Below, piece after piece: positions 49,127 to 60,957 of a stretch of 64,000 nucleotides of DNA. The DNA comes from Dipteris shenzhenensis. Its lineage: Eukaryota; Polypodiophyta; Polypodiopsida; Gleicheniales. The translations under genes and the position numbers were made by a program. How positions within the stretch are numbered: the first letter of the stretch is position 1; each line of letters begins with the position of its first letter. The stretch lies in the NCBI GenBank assembly GCA_047967505.1, contig CM106539.1; one strand, given 5' to 3'. The notes below the pieces were generated by a model. The model made no database searches, was not told where the DNA came from, and saw only the letters and a list, made by a program, of their open reading frames with translations.

Positions 49127-49612
49127 ATATGTAGAACTTGCATGTACAAGTCGTATGTAGGAGTTGCATGTAGAACTTGCATGTACAAGTCGCATGTAGG
49201 AGTTGCATGTACAAGTCGCATGTAGGAGTTGCATGTAGAAGTTGTATGTAGAACTTGCATGTAGAACTTGTATGTAGAACTTGCATGTAGAACTCGCATG
49301 TAGAACTCGCATGTAGAACTCGTATGTAGAACTTGCATGTACAAGTCGCATGTAGGAGTTGCATGTAGAAATCGTATGTAGAACTTGCATGTAGAACTCG
49401 CATGTACAACTCGTATGTAGAACTTGCATGTACAAGTCGCATGCAGGAGTTGCATGTAGAAGTCGTATGTAGAACTTGCATGTAGAACTCACATGTACAA
49501 ATCGTATGTAAAACTTGCATGTAGAACTCGCATGTACAACTCGCATGTAGGAGTTGCATGTAGGAGTTGTATGTAGAAGTCGTATGTAGAACTTGCTTGT
49601 AGAAAATGCAAG
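49127..49612. repeat. 13-bp minisatellite, about 37 copies
   Basis: Variants gtagaacttgcat, gtacaagtcgcat and gtaggagttgcat repeat head to tail for about 485 bp. As 13 is not a multiple of 3, the array is read in all three frames and gives a 13-residue protein repeat (HASSTCKFYIR-type) in a spurious 245-aa frame. It lies directly upstream of the X2 TATA box on the minus strand. Confidence 0.95.
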
Positions 49613-49845
49613 TTGGATTTCTAAGAGGGATTATTTCTAGCCTTATATGCAAGTACAAGCGGAGCTTTGCCGCTACTCTACACACACATTCTATTCTACC
49701 TAAGTCCATGTTGGTAGAGAGACAACATACTCCCGGATCCATTTGATTACCCATCCTCGGGTTATGGCTGATTGCGAGCACGTACCTGGGTTGCCATGCT
49801 TTTAGTCCAGTGGCTGCAGAACTTGTGTCATGCCAATCGATCCTG
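49613..49845. other. boundary region, nothing recognised
   Basis: The 3' end of gypsy D should lie near here, but I could not find a polypurine tract or LTR. Confidence 0.35.
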
Positions 49846-52800
49846 CTATAAAGCCTTAGCACCGTACAATTTTTGTGCAGTTTCCAGGTAGCCTGTATCC
49901 ACCATTTGCTCGAACAGAGATATGTGGTGTGCTTCTAAGAAGATCACTCTTTGATAGAGTCGGCTTGTAAAAATCTGAGCATCGAACCTTTCATTGGGAT
50001 TAAAGCTGAGTGGAGGCAAATGGGAATCAAGGTAACAGGGAACCTCCAGAATGAATTCCAATGTTTTGCAGAATATAGCACTGAGGCGAAGGAAGCGATC
50101 AATGTTGCCGCGCATTATTTGCTCATGCTACTGAAGTGCTCGGACCATTGTGCCTTGGACATTCCATTCTAAACCAGAGTAGGGTTCGATCATTGGCCAA
50201 TTAATGGTTCAATCTTCAGGCAAAGTGTGTATGTTGGTAGGAAAGTTGTCCAGGGTCCATCCCCCTCGAGTTTTCATATAAGGATATTTGCTCCAAAATT
50301 CCTTGATGGGGTTATTGGGAAGTGGTATCTCATCAAAATAATACCCATCATTGGAACTTGGCATGGACGTACGAATTGGATTGTCGAGATCTTGATATTC
50401 AAAATTAAATACTGTGTCATTTTCTGCTAATGGAAGCACAAGTAGTGTCGGAGGTGAGGATGGGGCAAGGAGAGAATCTGGGGACATGGGGGAGAAATAT
50501 GGCAAAGTGTTAGTTGCGGAAGGGGGAGCAAAGGGGAGGGGGGGAAGAACGGGGCAAATGGTTTGAGCAGCTGGTTAATCCTCAAGGGTAGGATTAGCAA
50601 GGGGGGGGGGGGGAAGCTAGGTGTGAGGGGCTTGTAAGTTTGTGACTGATGGGTTAGTTGAAAATGGTGAGAGGCATGAGCAAAGAGATGATGGAGGGAA
50701 TAGATGTTAGGATGGAGGTCGGGGAAGGTTAAGAGGGTGGTAGCAGCAAGGGTAAGGGAGCTTATGATGTTGGCAGAAAGAGTGGTTAGATATGGGAAGT
50801 TGGATGTGAGATAGGCCCTGTCATCTTTCGACACTTCTTTTTGCTGGTGCGATGGGATGATCAGCTGCATGGGTGGAATGTTGGTTATGTCATGGCTTGC
50901 AAATAATAGGGATGGCCTTTTTAGCAATGGCAACAAACCTGCAATAACCCTGAGGGGAGGACTAATGAGGCAGACATATGCAATGAAAGCATCCGTCCTG
51001 AGTGTTATAAACCTAGCATGTGTAGACAAGCAGAAGATATTTTTCTCATCTTCGGATAAGTCTTGCAAATTATGTGCAGGGTTTTGGTCCCGATGGAACA
51101 TTCTCATTTGATTGTTGGATGAGCAGATATGATTCTGATTTGGAGTTGCTTCCATTGGATAAGCACGCATGCATTGAGATGATCTTCCCCTTGTAGAGTA
51201 GCCACAAGCTCTTGGTATACCACCGTTGTGCATTGAAGTGGGGTTTCAGTGGTGTCTTCCAATGCCTCACTATTGTGCACTAGCAATTGGAGTTCAAGCT
51301 TGGAGATGATTATGCTCATTCATTTTTTTTGTATTGATGGTGGATGGTTGTATAGGCCTCCTTAAGCTTTCTCATTTGCAAGGTGACCTTTGCCTATTGA
51401 GGAATATCTTTGGTGGTATTGGACCATTGATCCAAGACTTCTGCTTGTGAAGTGCTAGCCGCTTGAGCAGTAGCAAGTTGGTCTTTTAAGACTCTGCATT
51501 CCTATGTTAGCTCGTCAATGTTGAAGGCATGCACTACCAAAGATTGTTTCATTTCTTCAAGCTTATGTTTGGAATCCTGGAGCTCTTCTTCTTTGTGAAT
51601 TAGAGTGAGTCGAGCTTATGCCACTACCTCTGTCTATTGAGCATGTGTGGATGTCAAGGAGTTATAGTAGGTTTGTAGGATTGCCGTTGCTTGTACTGCT
51701 TCTGTCAGCTGTGTTTGACTTTGGTGGAAGTTGGAGGTCACATCCCTCACTACCTTTTCTTGAGCTTGGAGAGCTTGGTTCATGTGCACTTCTTCTACCA
51801 CCTTCTCATCTATCTGCGCTCGAAGTGCCTTGACCTCTATGGCGATTGCTTGGATTTGGTCTTCGATTTTTGTTGCAGTCTGTCTTTCCAATTCCCTTGC
51901 ATATTCTTCCTTGGCCAAGCTAGCTTGATGTTGGAGAATGATAGACGGTGATGAGGTCTGGTGATATTGTTGATACAAGTGGTGCCCATGTAGCCAGCTT
52001 GATGATTCTGTAGTAGTTGGGGGAGGTTGTTCCAATGGTATTTCAGTCCCTTATGTACAATAGTCATACAGTTGATATGGCACTAGCTCGCCTGGTGGCT
52101 CATCGACTGGCATGGCGTCGATGGGCGGTTCTAGTACTGATGTAGCCTCACGCTCTAGTGCCAATCTTTCCTCAGGTTCTGGTGCCCATCTTGCCTTGGG
52201 CTCTGGTTGCTGCTGTTGTTGGAGATATATTGTTTGTTGCTGTGCACTGAGCTGTAGCATCTCTTGGGGCAATTCCGTAATCTTGACCTCCAAAATAGAT
52301 ATTTCTTCCAAGGAAGCTGCACCTATCAATGTGATAGTAGGAGAAGTTGGTGACGGCTCCCATACTAGTGAGAAGGGTATGTCCAACTCCTCAATTGGTT
52401 TTGGTGACTGGGGTAGAGTCATTTCTCTTTCTTGTAGTTCTTTTTTGATGATTATAGCCAATAAGTGTGGAATTTTACATTTTTGGCCTAAAGAACCCTC
52501 TAGTTTCTTTGTAAAGAAGATGACTAAGTGTTGGACCCAGTCTTGTTTGAGCTTCCTACTCAGCAAAACAAAATGTGCAGTGGAAGGGATCGATTCTTGC
52601 GTAACCCCCAAGATTATGGATAGGAATTGTGCTACTTCCTTGAGGCGATGGTTAAGGATTGTGCGAAGCAATATGCCATCTCTATGGATCAGTGTGCCCT
52701 TAGCGAGGAGAGACTGTACTTTGATAAACTTTGCATCGGCAGGCCGTTTAGAGTATTTGGCACCTTGTGTTGGTAGTGAGAAAGCCCTTTGAATGACTGT

Positions 52801-52953
52801 ACTGTCGAGGATAATGTTTAGTTTACTGTGATGTATAGTGATTGTACAGTACTTGCCAACCTTTGCATTGCTAGAGTGGTAAGAATGGAGAAAATCCTTG
52901 ATGTATGCGGCCATTGTAGGACTGTTCTCCAAGGATTTTAGGCTCTCATGCAA
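49846..52953 (-). pseudogene. extra ORF (ORFx) downstream of integrase in gypsy D
   Basis: The first 300-codon frame (52953-52051) is open. It contains KYCTITIHHSKLNIILDSTV, then AFSLPTQGAKYSK, a Trp-containing helix (QDWVQHLVIFF) and a Leu/Ile-rich helix, followed by a Gln/Glu/Pro-rich linker. A second frame (52035-51634) is a long heptad-like coiled coil (EEYARELERQ, IEVKALRAQIDEKV). Less clear pieces continue to 49846, including a Ser/Pro-rich part. Stops and shifts separate the pieces. The N-terminal pattern resembles the plant domain called putative plant transposon protein; this needs a profile search. It has no retroviral envelope features that I can see (no clear signal or transmembrane segment). 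Function unknown. Confidence 0.55.
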
Positions 52954-53350
52954 ACTGCCTAGACCCCTTTGCTCTAAGCAAGATGTTGCTTCCTGGGAAA
53001 GAGCATAAGTCGATGTGGGTGGCCAAACAAGTTCTAGTGACTGGGCCCCTTAAATGGCTGTGTAGGTCGTTGGTGACTAGGGTGGCATTTGTTCTTCTTT
53101 GTCATGCACTGAATCCTCTTCGGAGCTATCGCTCTGGACCACGAATGGCTGTGGTCACCGTGGTTGAGAGGATGTAGATGGCTGTGAACTTTGAAAGGGG
53201 GTCTCATGGTTGAGGCAGTGGGCTCTTTCTGCACATCCTCTTTAGTGGCAGCATCTTTCTGAACGTGCATCCATGTGTATGAGGTGTACCATTAATCATT
53301 AGATTGGTTGGCATGTCAATATGACCTTTCTATGTGTGTGTGAGAGATCT

Positions 53351-53360
53351 TATTTTTATA
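53351..53360 (-). promoter_or_regulatory. TATA-like box between integrase and ORFx of D
   Basis: The minus strand reads GTATAAAAATAAG, about 260 nt after the integrase stop and 400 nt before the ORFx ATG. Its position parallels the TATA-like box in element C. Confidence 0.3.
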
Positions 53361-53618
53361 CATGCTTTGAGAGTGTGGAATGAAAGTGTGTGGTACAATT
53401 ATTCATGCAATCATCTATGTGTCTAAGCAAAAGCATGTGAGTGGAGGTGTCCTAGGAGCTCGGTATGGACTAACTATATGCTTTTTTTGTTGCTGGGATT
53501 TTCATAGGGCAGCTAGAACTCAGGTATCACTTCTAAGCCGTAGGTTAAAATCGATTGATGCTACCTATATGTGCGAAGACGTACTTATGAAAGTGAGTGC
53601 TCGTGATACAATCTAATC

Positions 53619-54780
53619 CTAACTAAGGAAGACTTGGTTTTCCAAATCTTCATTTTTTTCGGGGATGGCTTGCATGTGGATGTAGTAGCGCTTCAGTCGG
53701 CTCTCGCTTATTGTTGTGTTGAATTGGATGCCATGCAATGTTTTTAGCAGTATAGCTCCAATGGGATTTATCTTTCGTACTTGGTAGGGTCCTTGCCCTT
53801 ATGTACTTTGGCATTGTATAACAAGACTTAGTCGCCTTCCTTGATGTGTTTAGCTTTCAGATTTCTATCAAACCATGCCTTTCTTCTGTGTTTTTCTATT
53901 GTCATGGCATGGTAGGCGACTAGTCTTATCTCTGTATGCTTCTCCAACTGATAGAGCCTTTCTTTCAAGGATTCATGGTCTCCCATGCGTTCCTATACTG
54001 CTATGCGTAGACTTGGTATTACAAATTCGAGTGGGACCACAGCTTCAAGGCCGTACACCAATTGAAAAGGTGTGTTCCCTATACTGACCTTGAATGTGGT
54101 TCTGTATGCCCATAAGGCTGCATTTAGTTTCTCTGCCCAATCAGAACGCTGTGGTTCTAGTACCTTGGTGAGTATAATGCATATTATTTTGTTGGTGGAT
54201 TCGGCCTGGACATTCCCTTGGGGGTAGTAGGGTGTGCTTTTTCTATGGATTACCATGAAGCCAGACAAGAGTTCTTGGATTACCTCATTGACAAAATGTG
54301 TCCCTTTATCCGACACAATTTCAATGGGGCATCCGAATCGATTGATCACATTTTCATATAAGAATCTTGCTGTGCTTCTGGCATCTGCTTTGAGTGCTTT
54401 AGCTTCAGCCCATTTTGTAAAGTAATCCGTGGCCACAATGATGTAGCATGCCTGTGTTCCTTTTGCTGCTGGATGTATGTGACCCACATAGTCAATCCGC
54501 CATTTTTCAAACGATTTTTGTGCAACAATTGTTGTTAGGGGATTGAAGTCTTTGTGTTGTGGTTTAGTAGTCCGTTAGCATACATCACAACCTTTTACAT
54601 ATTCATAGGCATCTGCCCATAGTGTTGGCCACCAGTAGCCTGCAAGGAGAACCTTTCTTGCTGTGGCTTCCCCTTAGAAGTGTCCTCCTGCAATGCCTTC
54701 ATGGACTTCACTCAGGATTGGCACGATCTCATGAGGCATTACACATCTTCTTAATCTTTGGTGCTTGCACGTCTTATATA
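53619..54780 (-). pseudogene. gypsy D integrase
   Basis: The frame continues from RNase H through an in-frame stop. It shows an HHCC zinc site (SEVHEGIAGGHF ... GCDVC), YWWPTLWADAYEYV, IDYVG (first Asp), VSDKGTHF (second Asp) and the Glu of NVQAES exactly 35 residues later. It then gives TTFKVSIGNTPFQLVYGLEA, the GPY/F-like part and the end SRLKRYYIHMQ. Stops lie after GGHF, after CDVC and before ERMGDHE. The last stop is at 53619-53621. No chromodomain was seen. Confidence 0.88.
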
Positions 54781-54781
54781 G

Positions 54782-56344
54782 TTATCCTACAATGTGTTGA
54801 TAGGGTGCAGCCTTTAGAATCAATTTTTTGGCATCTACTGCTTTCATTTCAAGGGGTGGTCTTCTTGCCATCAAGTACCCAATGATATCTCCACACCACT
54901 CTAGAACAGCATCTATTTGAAATAGTGTGGCATCTGATAAGTCATCTTCGACTCCAGTGGCTTCTTCTCTCGACTTGACTCGAGACATGTGATCGACAAT
55001 GTAGTGTTGGGCACCTTTGCGGACCACTATTTTGAAGTTGAATTCTTGAAGTAAGAGGATCCATCTGGTTATTCTTCCTGTTGTACACAAATGGTTCACA
55101 AGATAAAGCAATGCTTGATGGTCGGTGTAGAAGACAAAATCATTTGCCAGTAGATAGTGCCGAAATTTCTTTACACTATACACCATTGCTAAGGCTTGTC
55201 TTTCTGTGGTGGTATAGTTGATCTCTGCATCATTGAGTTGTCGACTGGCAAAATAGAATGGATAGTCTTTCTTATGTTCACCAGGTTGACAAAGCACACT
55301 CCCAATTGCATACTTGGATCCATCAGTATGAACATGAAAATCGATATCCCAATTGGGAGATATAAGGATGGGTGTTGTGATTAGGCGCCACTTTAAAAGA
55401 TCAAAAGCTTGGTCGCACTCTTCGGTCCATAAGAATTCCACTAATAATTTGTAAAGTGGTCTAGCTATCATGGCATACCGCAATATAAATCTTCTATAAT
55501 AGCCGGCATGTCCCATAAAGACCTGTACACCTTTGGAATTTGTAGGAGGAGGCAATTCCATGATGATTTTGATTTTATCCATGTCAGTTGCAATCCCATG
55601 TTGAGAGACAATGTGTCCCAAAACAACTCCATGGGTGACCATGAACTGGCATTTTGTTGGATTTAGGGAGACGCCATACCCCCTGCATTTGATTAGTACT
55701 TCTTCAAAACATTTGAAGTGGTCTTGTTTGCTTGAATGGATGCACAAATCATCCAAGAACACCTGTAAAAACTTATTCAGAAATGACTTGAAAGCTGTGA
55801 ACATGACTCGTTGGAATGTGGCTGGGGCATTACAAAGGCCGAATGGCATGACTCTATATGCAAAAATACCCCATTCTGTAGCAAATGCTATTTTTGATTG
55901 GTCTTTAGGAGCAATTTGCACTTGGTTATAGCCACTAAAGCCATCCAAGAAGCTATATATTTCTGAACTTGCTACCTTTTCCAACACTATTTCTGTTAAG
56001 GGTTGGGGATAGTGATCCCTAATTGTGGCGGCATTCACATTTTTTAAGTTTATGCATATTTTGAGCTTCTTGTTGCATTTAGGCACAATGACAAGGGGTG
56101 AAACCCAATCAGTGTGCTCTATCTCATAGATGAATCCGACATCTAGGAGTTTTTCCAGCTCGTCATAAACTATGGTGCCATATTTAGGATTTGTGCGATA
56201 AGGTCCACATATCTTAGGGTGAGCACCTTCCCTTATAGGTATCATGTGTACTGCCACTTCTAGTAAAATTCCTTTCATCTCTTTGTATGGCCATTCAAGA
56301 GGCAGTGGTTCTGATATTGAGGGAGCTGACTTTGTAAGGTACAA
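54782..56344 (-). CDS. gypsy D reverse transcriptase-RNase H (520 aa open segment)
   Basis: An uninterrupted frame with GFIYEIEHTDWVSPLVIVPK, then YSFLDGFSGYNQVQIAPKDQ, MPFGLCNAPATFQRVM, the polymerase motif VFLDDLCIHS (FLDD in place of YVDD), YYRRFI, and RNase H with VHTDGSKYAIGSVLCQ, ERQALAMVYSVKKFRHYL and YTDHQALLYL. It copies element RNA into DNA. The first Met is not a true start: this is a segment of a longer Pol frame. The segment is intact, although Pol as a whole is interrupted. Confidence 0.92.
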   Translation of the reverse strand: MYLTKSAPSISEPLPLEWPYKEMKGILLEVAVHMIPIREGAHPKICGPYRTNPKYGTIVYDELEKLLDVGFIYEIEHTDWVSPLVIVPKCNKKLKICINLKNVNAATIRDHYPQPLTEIVLEKVASSEIYSFLDGFSGYNQVQIAPKDQSKIAFATEWGIFAYRVMPFGLCNAPATFQRVMFTAFKSFLNKFLQVFLDDLCIHSSKQDHFKCFEEVLIKCRGYGVSLNPTKCQFMVTHGVVLGHIVSQHGIATDMDKIKIIMELPPPTNSKGVQVFMGHAGYYRRFILRYAMIARPLYKLLVEFLWTEECDQAFDLLKWRLITTPILISPNWDIDFHVHTDGSKYAIGSVLCQPGEHKKDYPFYFASRQLNDAEINYTTTERQALAMVYSVKKFRHYLLANDFVFYTDHQALLYLVNHLCTTGRITRWILLLQEFNFKIVVRKGAQHYIVDHMSRVKSREEATGVEDDLSDATLFQIDAVLEWCGDIIGYLMARRPPLEMKAVDAKKLILKAAPYQHIVG

Positions 56345-57322
56345 TTCGACAATCCTAGATTGGACTCATTCGAATTCATTGAAGTGCTCGGCCTTGGCTT
56401 TTTTGCAATTTCCTCCTTCAGCTTTCTTGCGGGATCTTCTGCTATTATTCAACTTTGGAGGTTCAACTTTTGGGAGCTCGACTGCCATTAGGGCATGCAG
56501 AATGGCTGTCATTATCAAAGATTTGACCTTCAATTTCAGCATTCTCAGCCTCTGTTTCAAGGTCCCAAGGAAAATCTGAGTCATCATTGGTATGGGTACC
56601 TTCTTCAGGTTCATTATCCCACTCGAGGTTAGCCATAAAGAATGGCATCTCTAGATCGATTGGTTCTTCATGTATGAGTGGAAGATCTACATGTAGTGCC
56701 TTTGCATCTATCTATGAGAAGATGGGGTCTAATGAATGGTAGTTTCGATGGTTGCCAATGTTTGTATCCAATTATTGACATTGCTTTGTGAGTCACCTAC
56801 TATGGCATGCTGTTGTAAGGGAGCTGATTTGCTTGAGATTGTTGTTGAAGATGTGTCATCCAATGCTCTAGGCACAATTGGTTTAATAGCTCCTATCCCC
56901 ACATTCACCCTGACTATGGTGTCGCGATTCTGGATTGTCAGTCTATCAGTTCCCCAGTCATGGAGGACTGATGCTTCCTGTAACCAAGGATGTCCTAATA
57001 AGATTTGATAGGATTTTTTGGGGAGATCCAAGATTGTGAATTGAAGGGAAAAGTGGACTCCTACGATCTTTGTGGACACACCATTCACTATTCCCAAGGG
57101 TTTAGCCCGAGAATCATCGGCAAGGCGTATGTTGAAATTAGCCTTTTGCATTGGTGGGAGACCCCATTCTTCGTAGAGCTCCTTTGATAGGACATTTACA
57201 CTTGCTCCACCATCCACTATGGCTTGGACTTCATTATATGCCTTGTGGATCAAAGGCATAGTAATGTTGCATATGCCATCTCTCTCACCCATTCGCACAA
57301 GGATATCTTCGATGTCGTTCAT
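56345..57322 (-). pseudogene. gypsy D aspartic protease and acidic spacer
   Basis: The 197-aa frame 57322-56729 contains the active site VDGGASVNVLS, the flap region and ILLGHPWLQEASVLHDWG, a complete gypsy retropepsin pattern. An acidic and basic spacer follows (56648-56366) before reverse transcriptase, with frame interruptions. Confidence 0.82.
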
Positions 57323-57484
57323 AGGTGGAGGGGGATTTGCGAGTTCAATCCAACCTTTGAAAATTTCCTAGAGATTGGGACAATTCTGTAGGAGGATTCC
57401 GATGGGAATTGACTCAGGGAAACTTAGGATGCTAGAGAGTGCGGCTCCTTCAAGTTGACATGGCAGTACATTATATTGTGGAGT

Positions 57485-59313
57485 CTATTGTTGGAACAAA
57501 GGCTCGAGTACAGTATCAATACTTTGTAAGGCCAAGTCATGGATTGGGTCTTGAGCTTGTTTCTCAGCCTCAAATTGAGCTTGTTCGTTTTGTACCCATT
57601 GTTGAAGTGCCTGAAAATGAGCCTTCTCCACCTCTGCATTTGGGTATGGAGCTTCTTTTATTTGAGGCTCGGGAGTTGATGTGGATGAGCTCAGCTGCTC
57701 ATTGCTTGGCAGAGGTGGAGGCACTTGTGCTTTCTTTTTCAGAAGTCGCTTTGGTTGGATTAGAATGTTAGGGTCCTTGGTGGCCTCTTTCTGTTGGCAT
57801 GTAATTACATTTACAGGTTGTGATATTACACTTGCTGGACCCAGACTTTGATGGTCCACCCCAATGATGCCAATTGGGATATTAGGTTTAACCTCTATTT
57901 AAACTAGGCCTTTATTTTTCATGGGACAATCCATACAGGCATGTCCTATGTCACAATCTCTATAGAGGGGTTGGAAAGTAGCTGGGCTACCAAGATGAGG
58001 GCACTCTGCGATCCAGTGATTTTCACCACAACCGTAGCACTTGATTGGTGCACGATATGTGTTGGGACGTACTTGATTTGCATAAACTGGTATTAGATCC
58101 TCTGCACCTTCTACATAATACACTGGGTACTCTACTTCATACTCAAATGGCGAGTCTACTTCCTCAGCTTCCAATTGATGTATTAGAACTGCATAAGGAG
58201 CTGGATTTTGTGCTCTTGGATAGGGTCATGGATTCGGATTCCTGAGTAGTTATGGGACTTGTGTTCGAACAGGAACAAGATTTAGCCTCAAAGCTAGGGG
58301 CGCTTATTGTATACTAGCATGGGTGCCGCTTAGTATTGTTGAGGTCGAGGCGGGTTGTTGCACATGTTGAAGATGCAACTGTTCTCATCATGGCTGCCGA
58401 CGACGCAGATATGGCACCACAACCTTGGTGGTGGATTTGCTTGTGCAGTGATCCTAGCTCTTAGGACTAGGCACTCATTTGCTATATGATTGGCCATGCA
58501 ATGTGGACACCATACATTTTCTCGCTATGAATATGTCTGCGTTTGTGACTGAGACAAGTGAAGTTTTTGTTCCATGGCCTGCATCATGTCTTCTTTCAAT
58601 TTCAGGGTCATGGCCTCTAGGCGATCTTCATTGATGTTTCAGCAGTGGCCTTTGATTTGCCCTTTTTCGAGTGCTTATCATGTGTACTAGATTTGCCGTC
58701 ATCACTACTAGTGTCTGAGTCGGTCATGCCATCCTCAATGTCAATGGCTACTGCATGAGCATCACTGAACGTTTCATAGCTGCTTATCTTTTTCATATCC
58801 TTTCGGATTTTCTTTCGTAGTCTTGCAATGAACCATGCCGTGAGGTACTTTGCATCTGGGGCATGGGACAAATTTGGCGATTAATCTTTTCAACTTACCC
58901 AAGTACGTGCGTACATCTTCTCGACAGCCTTGTTCGAGCTTGCTTAGCTGGAGAGTAGGATCATCTTGTAGCCTCTCCATTCTAAAGTGTCGTTTGAATT
59001 CTGTTTGAAGTAGGTCTCATGTGGTGTGCTCTTCCACTAGAAGGTCTAGGTACCATTCAGACGCTTCATCAGTTAAGGCCGTGGGAAACTAAGCCACCTT
59101 GGTGTCATGGGATTGATCTCCACCTGCTCGGCATCATGCATCAAAATGCTGGAGGAATCGGGTTGGGATCTCCCCTACCATTATATTTGGGAAGTTCTAG
59201 CTTTGCCAAGGGGCGTTGTTATTATTTCTTTGATTAAAGAAATTGACAGCCTCTGCATCGAGGTCTGCATCGAGGTCGATATCCCCATCATTATCATGAC
59301 GACGTCCAGCCAT
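57485..59313 (-). pseudogene. gypsy D gag
   Basis: I start at the ATG at 59313 (MAGRRHDNDGDIDLD) because the acidic N-terminus directly precedes gag homology. The gag core reads PTALTDEASEWYLDLLVEEH, TEFKRHFRMERLQDDPTLQL and DVRTYLGKLKRLIAKF, then RKKIRKDMKKISSYETFSDA (Ty3-type gag). Zinc knuckle CYGCGENHWIAEC (near 58040-58000) is followed by a second Cys/His group CDIGHACMDC. A Gln-rich tail ends at 57485. Several stops and at least one shift interrupt it. Confidence 0.8.
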
Positions 59314-60159
59314 GTTGGGGCGTAGAGGTGTTAAAGGGAGTGATTGAATTTTCGGGGAATTTGGGGTAGAAGATTGGCAAGGGCGGTGGTTGCAGTGGAG
59401 TTGTATGTAGATTTGGTGAGCGTTGGAGTCGTAGGCATTGGTTGGAACATAGCTACATGCAGATTGGGCGAGATTTGCCAAGGTGTCTCTACCACAAGTG
59501 TGGGTGTGGATGAAGTTGTGTTGGGAGCGTTAAAGTGGTGTTAGTTTGTGTAGGGACCATCAGGTTGATAATGTGCCTAAGATTGTCCTACATGTGTAGG
59601 ACACTGTGCCGGTGCAAATGGATCATTAATTGGAGGTCACGGCGTGAAGATATGAGCGAATTTGTGTGAAACGAGGCCCACACGGGGGCACAAATGAGCG
59701 AGTGCTAGGGATGACTAATGGTGTGCAATGGGCTGAAAAATACCCCATAATGTGGTGTTTCCGTGTGTGAAATCTGGGTTCAAACAGGGTTCATTTAGGG
59801 TCCCAAACGGATGAGTTAGGAGGGGTTAAAGAAGGGGTAAAAGTTGTTTTTTTTGGGGGGGTCTTGGTCTTAAGGTTTGGTGTGAAGGGGCTTTAAGCCT
59901 AACTGAGGGATAGTAACTGACCCAGTTGAGTTGACTTAAATTGGCCCAATTACTCTAACCAACCTAACTGTCTAGGTATGGTTAGACTGCCTGTAGCTAA
60001 CTAACCATAGTTAGTTCCAACTAACCTAATGGTCCAGTTAGTGTAACTAACTAACAGTCAAGCAAACCTGACTAAAGTTAAAGCTAACCTAACTAAAGTT
60101 AAAGATAAACTAACCTAGGTGAAAACTAGCCTAACCTAGGGTTAGGTTTAGCTTTTTTT
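59314..60159 (-). other. gypsy D leader, inner part
   Basis: Non-coding. At 59980-60150 the plus strand repeats aaccta/aactaa phrases (ctaactaaagttaaag twice), giving an irregular AACCTAA-like array. Confidence 0.45.
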
Positions 60160-60540
60160 TCCCCAAAAAAACTATGGGGGGGGGGGGGGGAGGCTGCCCT
60201 AGCGACGGCGACGGCGCGGCCGGGGGGGGGGGGGGTTCCGTGTGGCGACAAGGGGGGGGGTTCGCATGGGGGGGCTACAGGGGAGGGGAGGGGAGAGGGG
60301 ACAAGGCGGAGGGGGGGCACAAGGCAGGGGAGGAGAGAGGGGACGAGGGCGTGGTTGGAGAGGATGGGTGGGGGGTAGGTGGGCAGGGCTCGGGCGACGA
60401 GGCGAGCGAGGGGCACAGACGACGGGGTGGGGCAGGGCGGCAGGCGTGGGGGGGGCTACGGGTGGGGCGGCACTGCGGGGCGATGGGTCTACGAGGGGGG
60501 TTCGATCGGGGGGGTTGGTTGGGGGGGGGGCTGTGGTGAG

Positions 60541-60614
<74 letters not shown>

Positions 60615-60662
60615 AAGGGAATGAGAGAGAGAGAGAGAGAGAGATAGAAAGAGAGAGGGGGA

Positions 60663-60737
<75 letters not shown>

Positions 60738-60852
60738 GAGAGAGAAGAGGGAGGGGGGATAAGGAGAGAGAGAGAAAGAAAGAGAGAGAGGGAGGGAAAG
60801 AGAGAGAGGGAGGGGGGATAAGGAGAGAGAGAGAAAGAAAGAGAGAGAGGGA

Positions 60853-60921
<69 letters not shown>

Positions 60922-60922
60922 G

Positions 60923-60957
<35 letters not shown>

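Noticed and set aside
49127-49612. CRISPR-like array
   Set aside because: The units are contiguous 13-bp variants without unique spacers, in a plant nuclear context.
49125-49862. A 245-residue Cys/His-containing frame that could be mistaken for a repeat protein
   Set aside because: It is a 13-bp minisatellite read through; similar frames exist in the other two phases, which is a property of a unit not divisible by three.
49846-52953. ORFx of element D as a retroviral envelope gene
   Set aside because: No signal peptide, transmembrane anchor or cysteine pattern is visible; the coiled coil alone is not enough.
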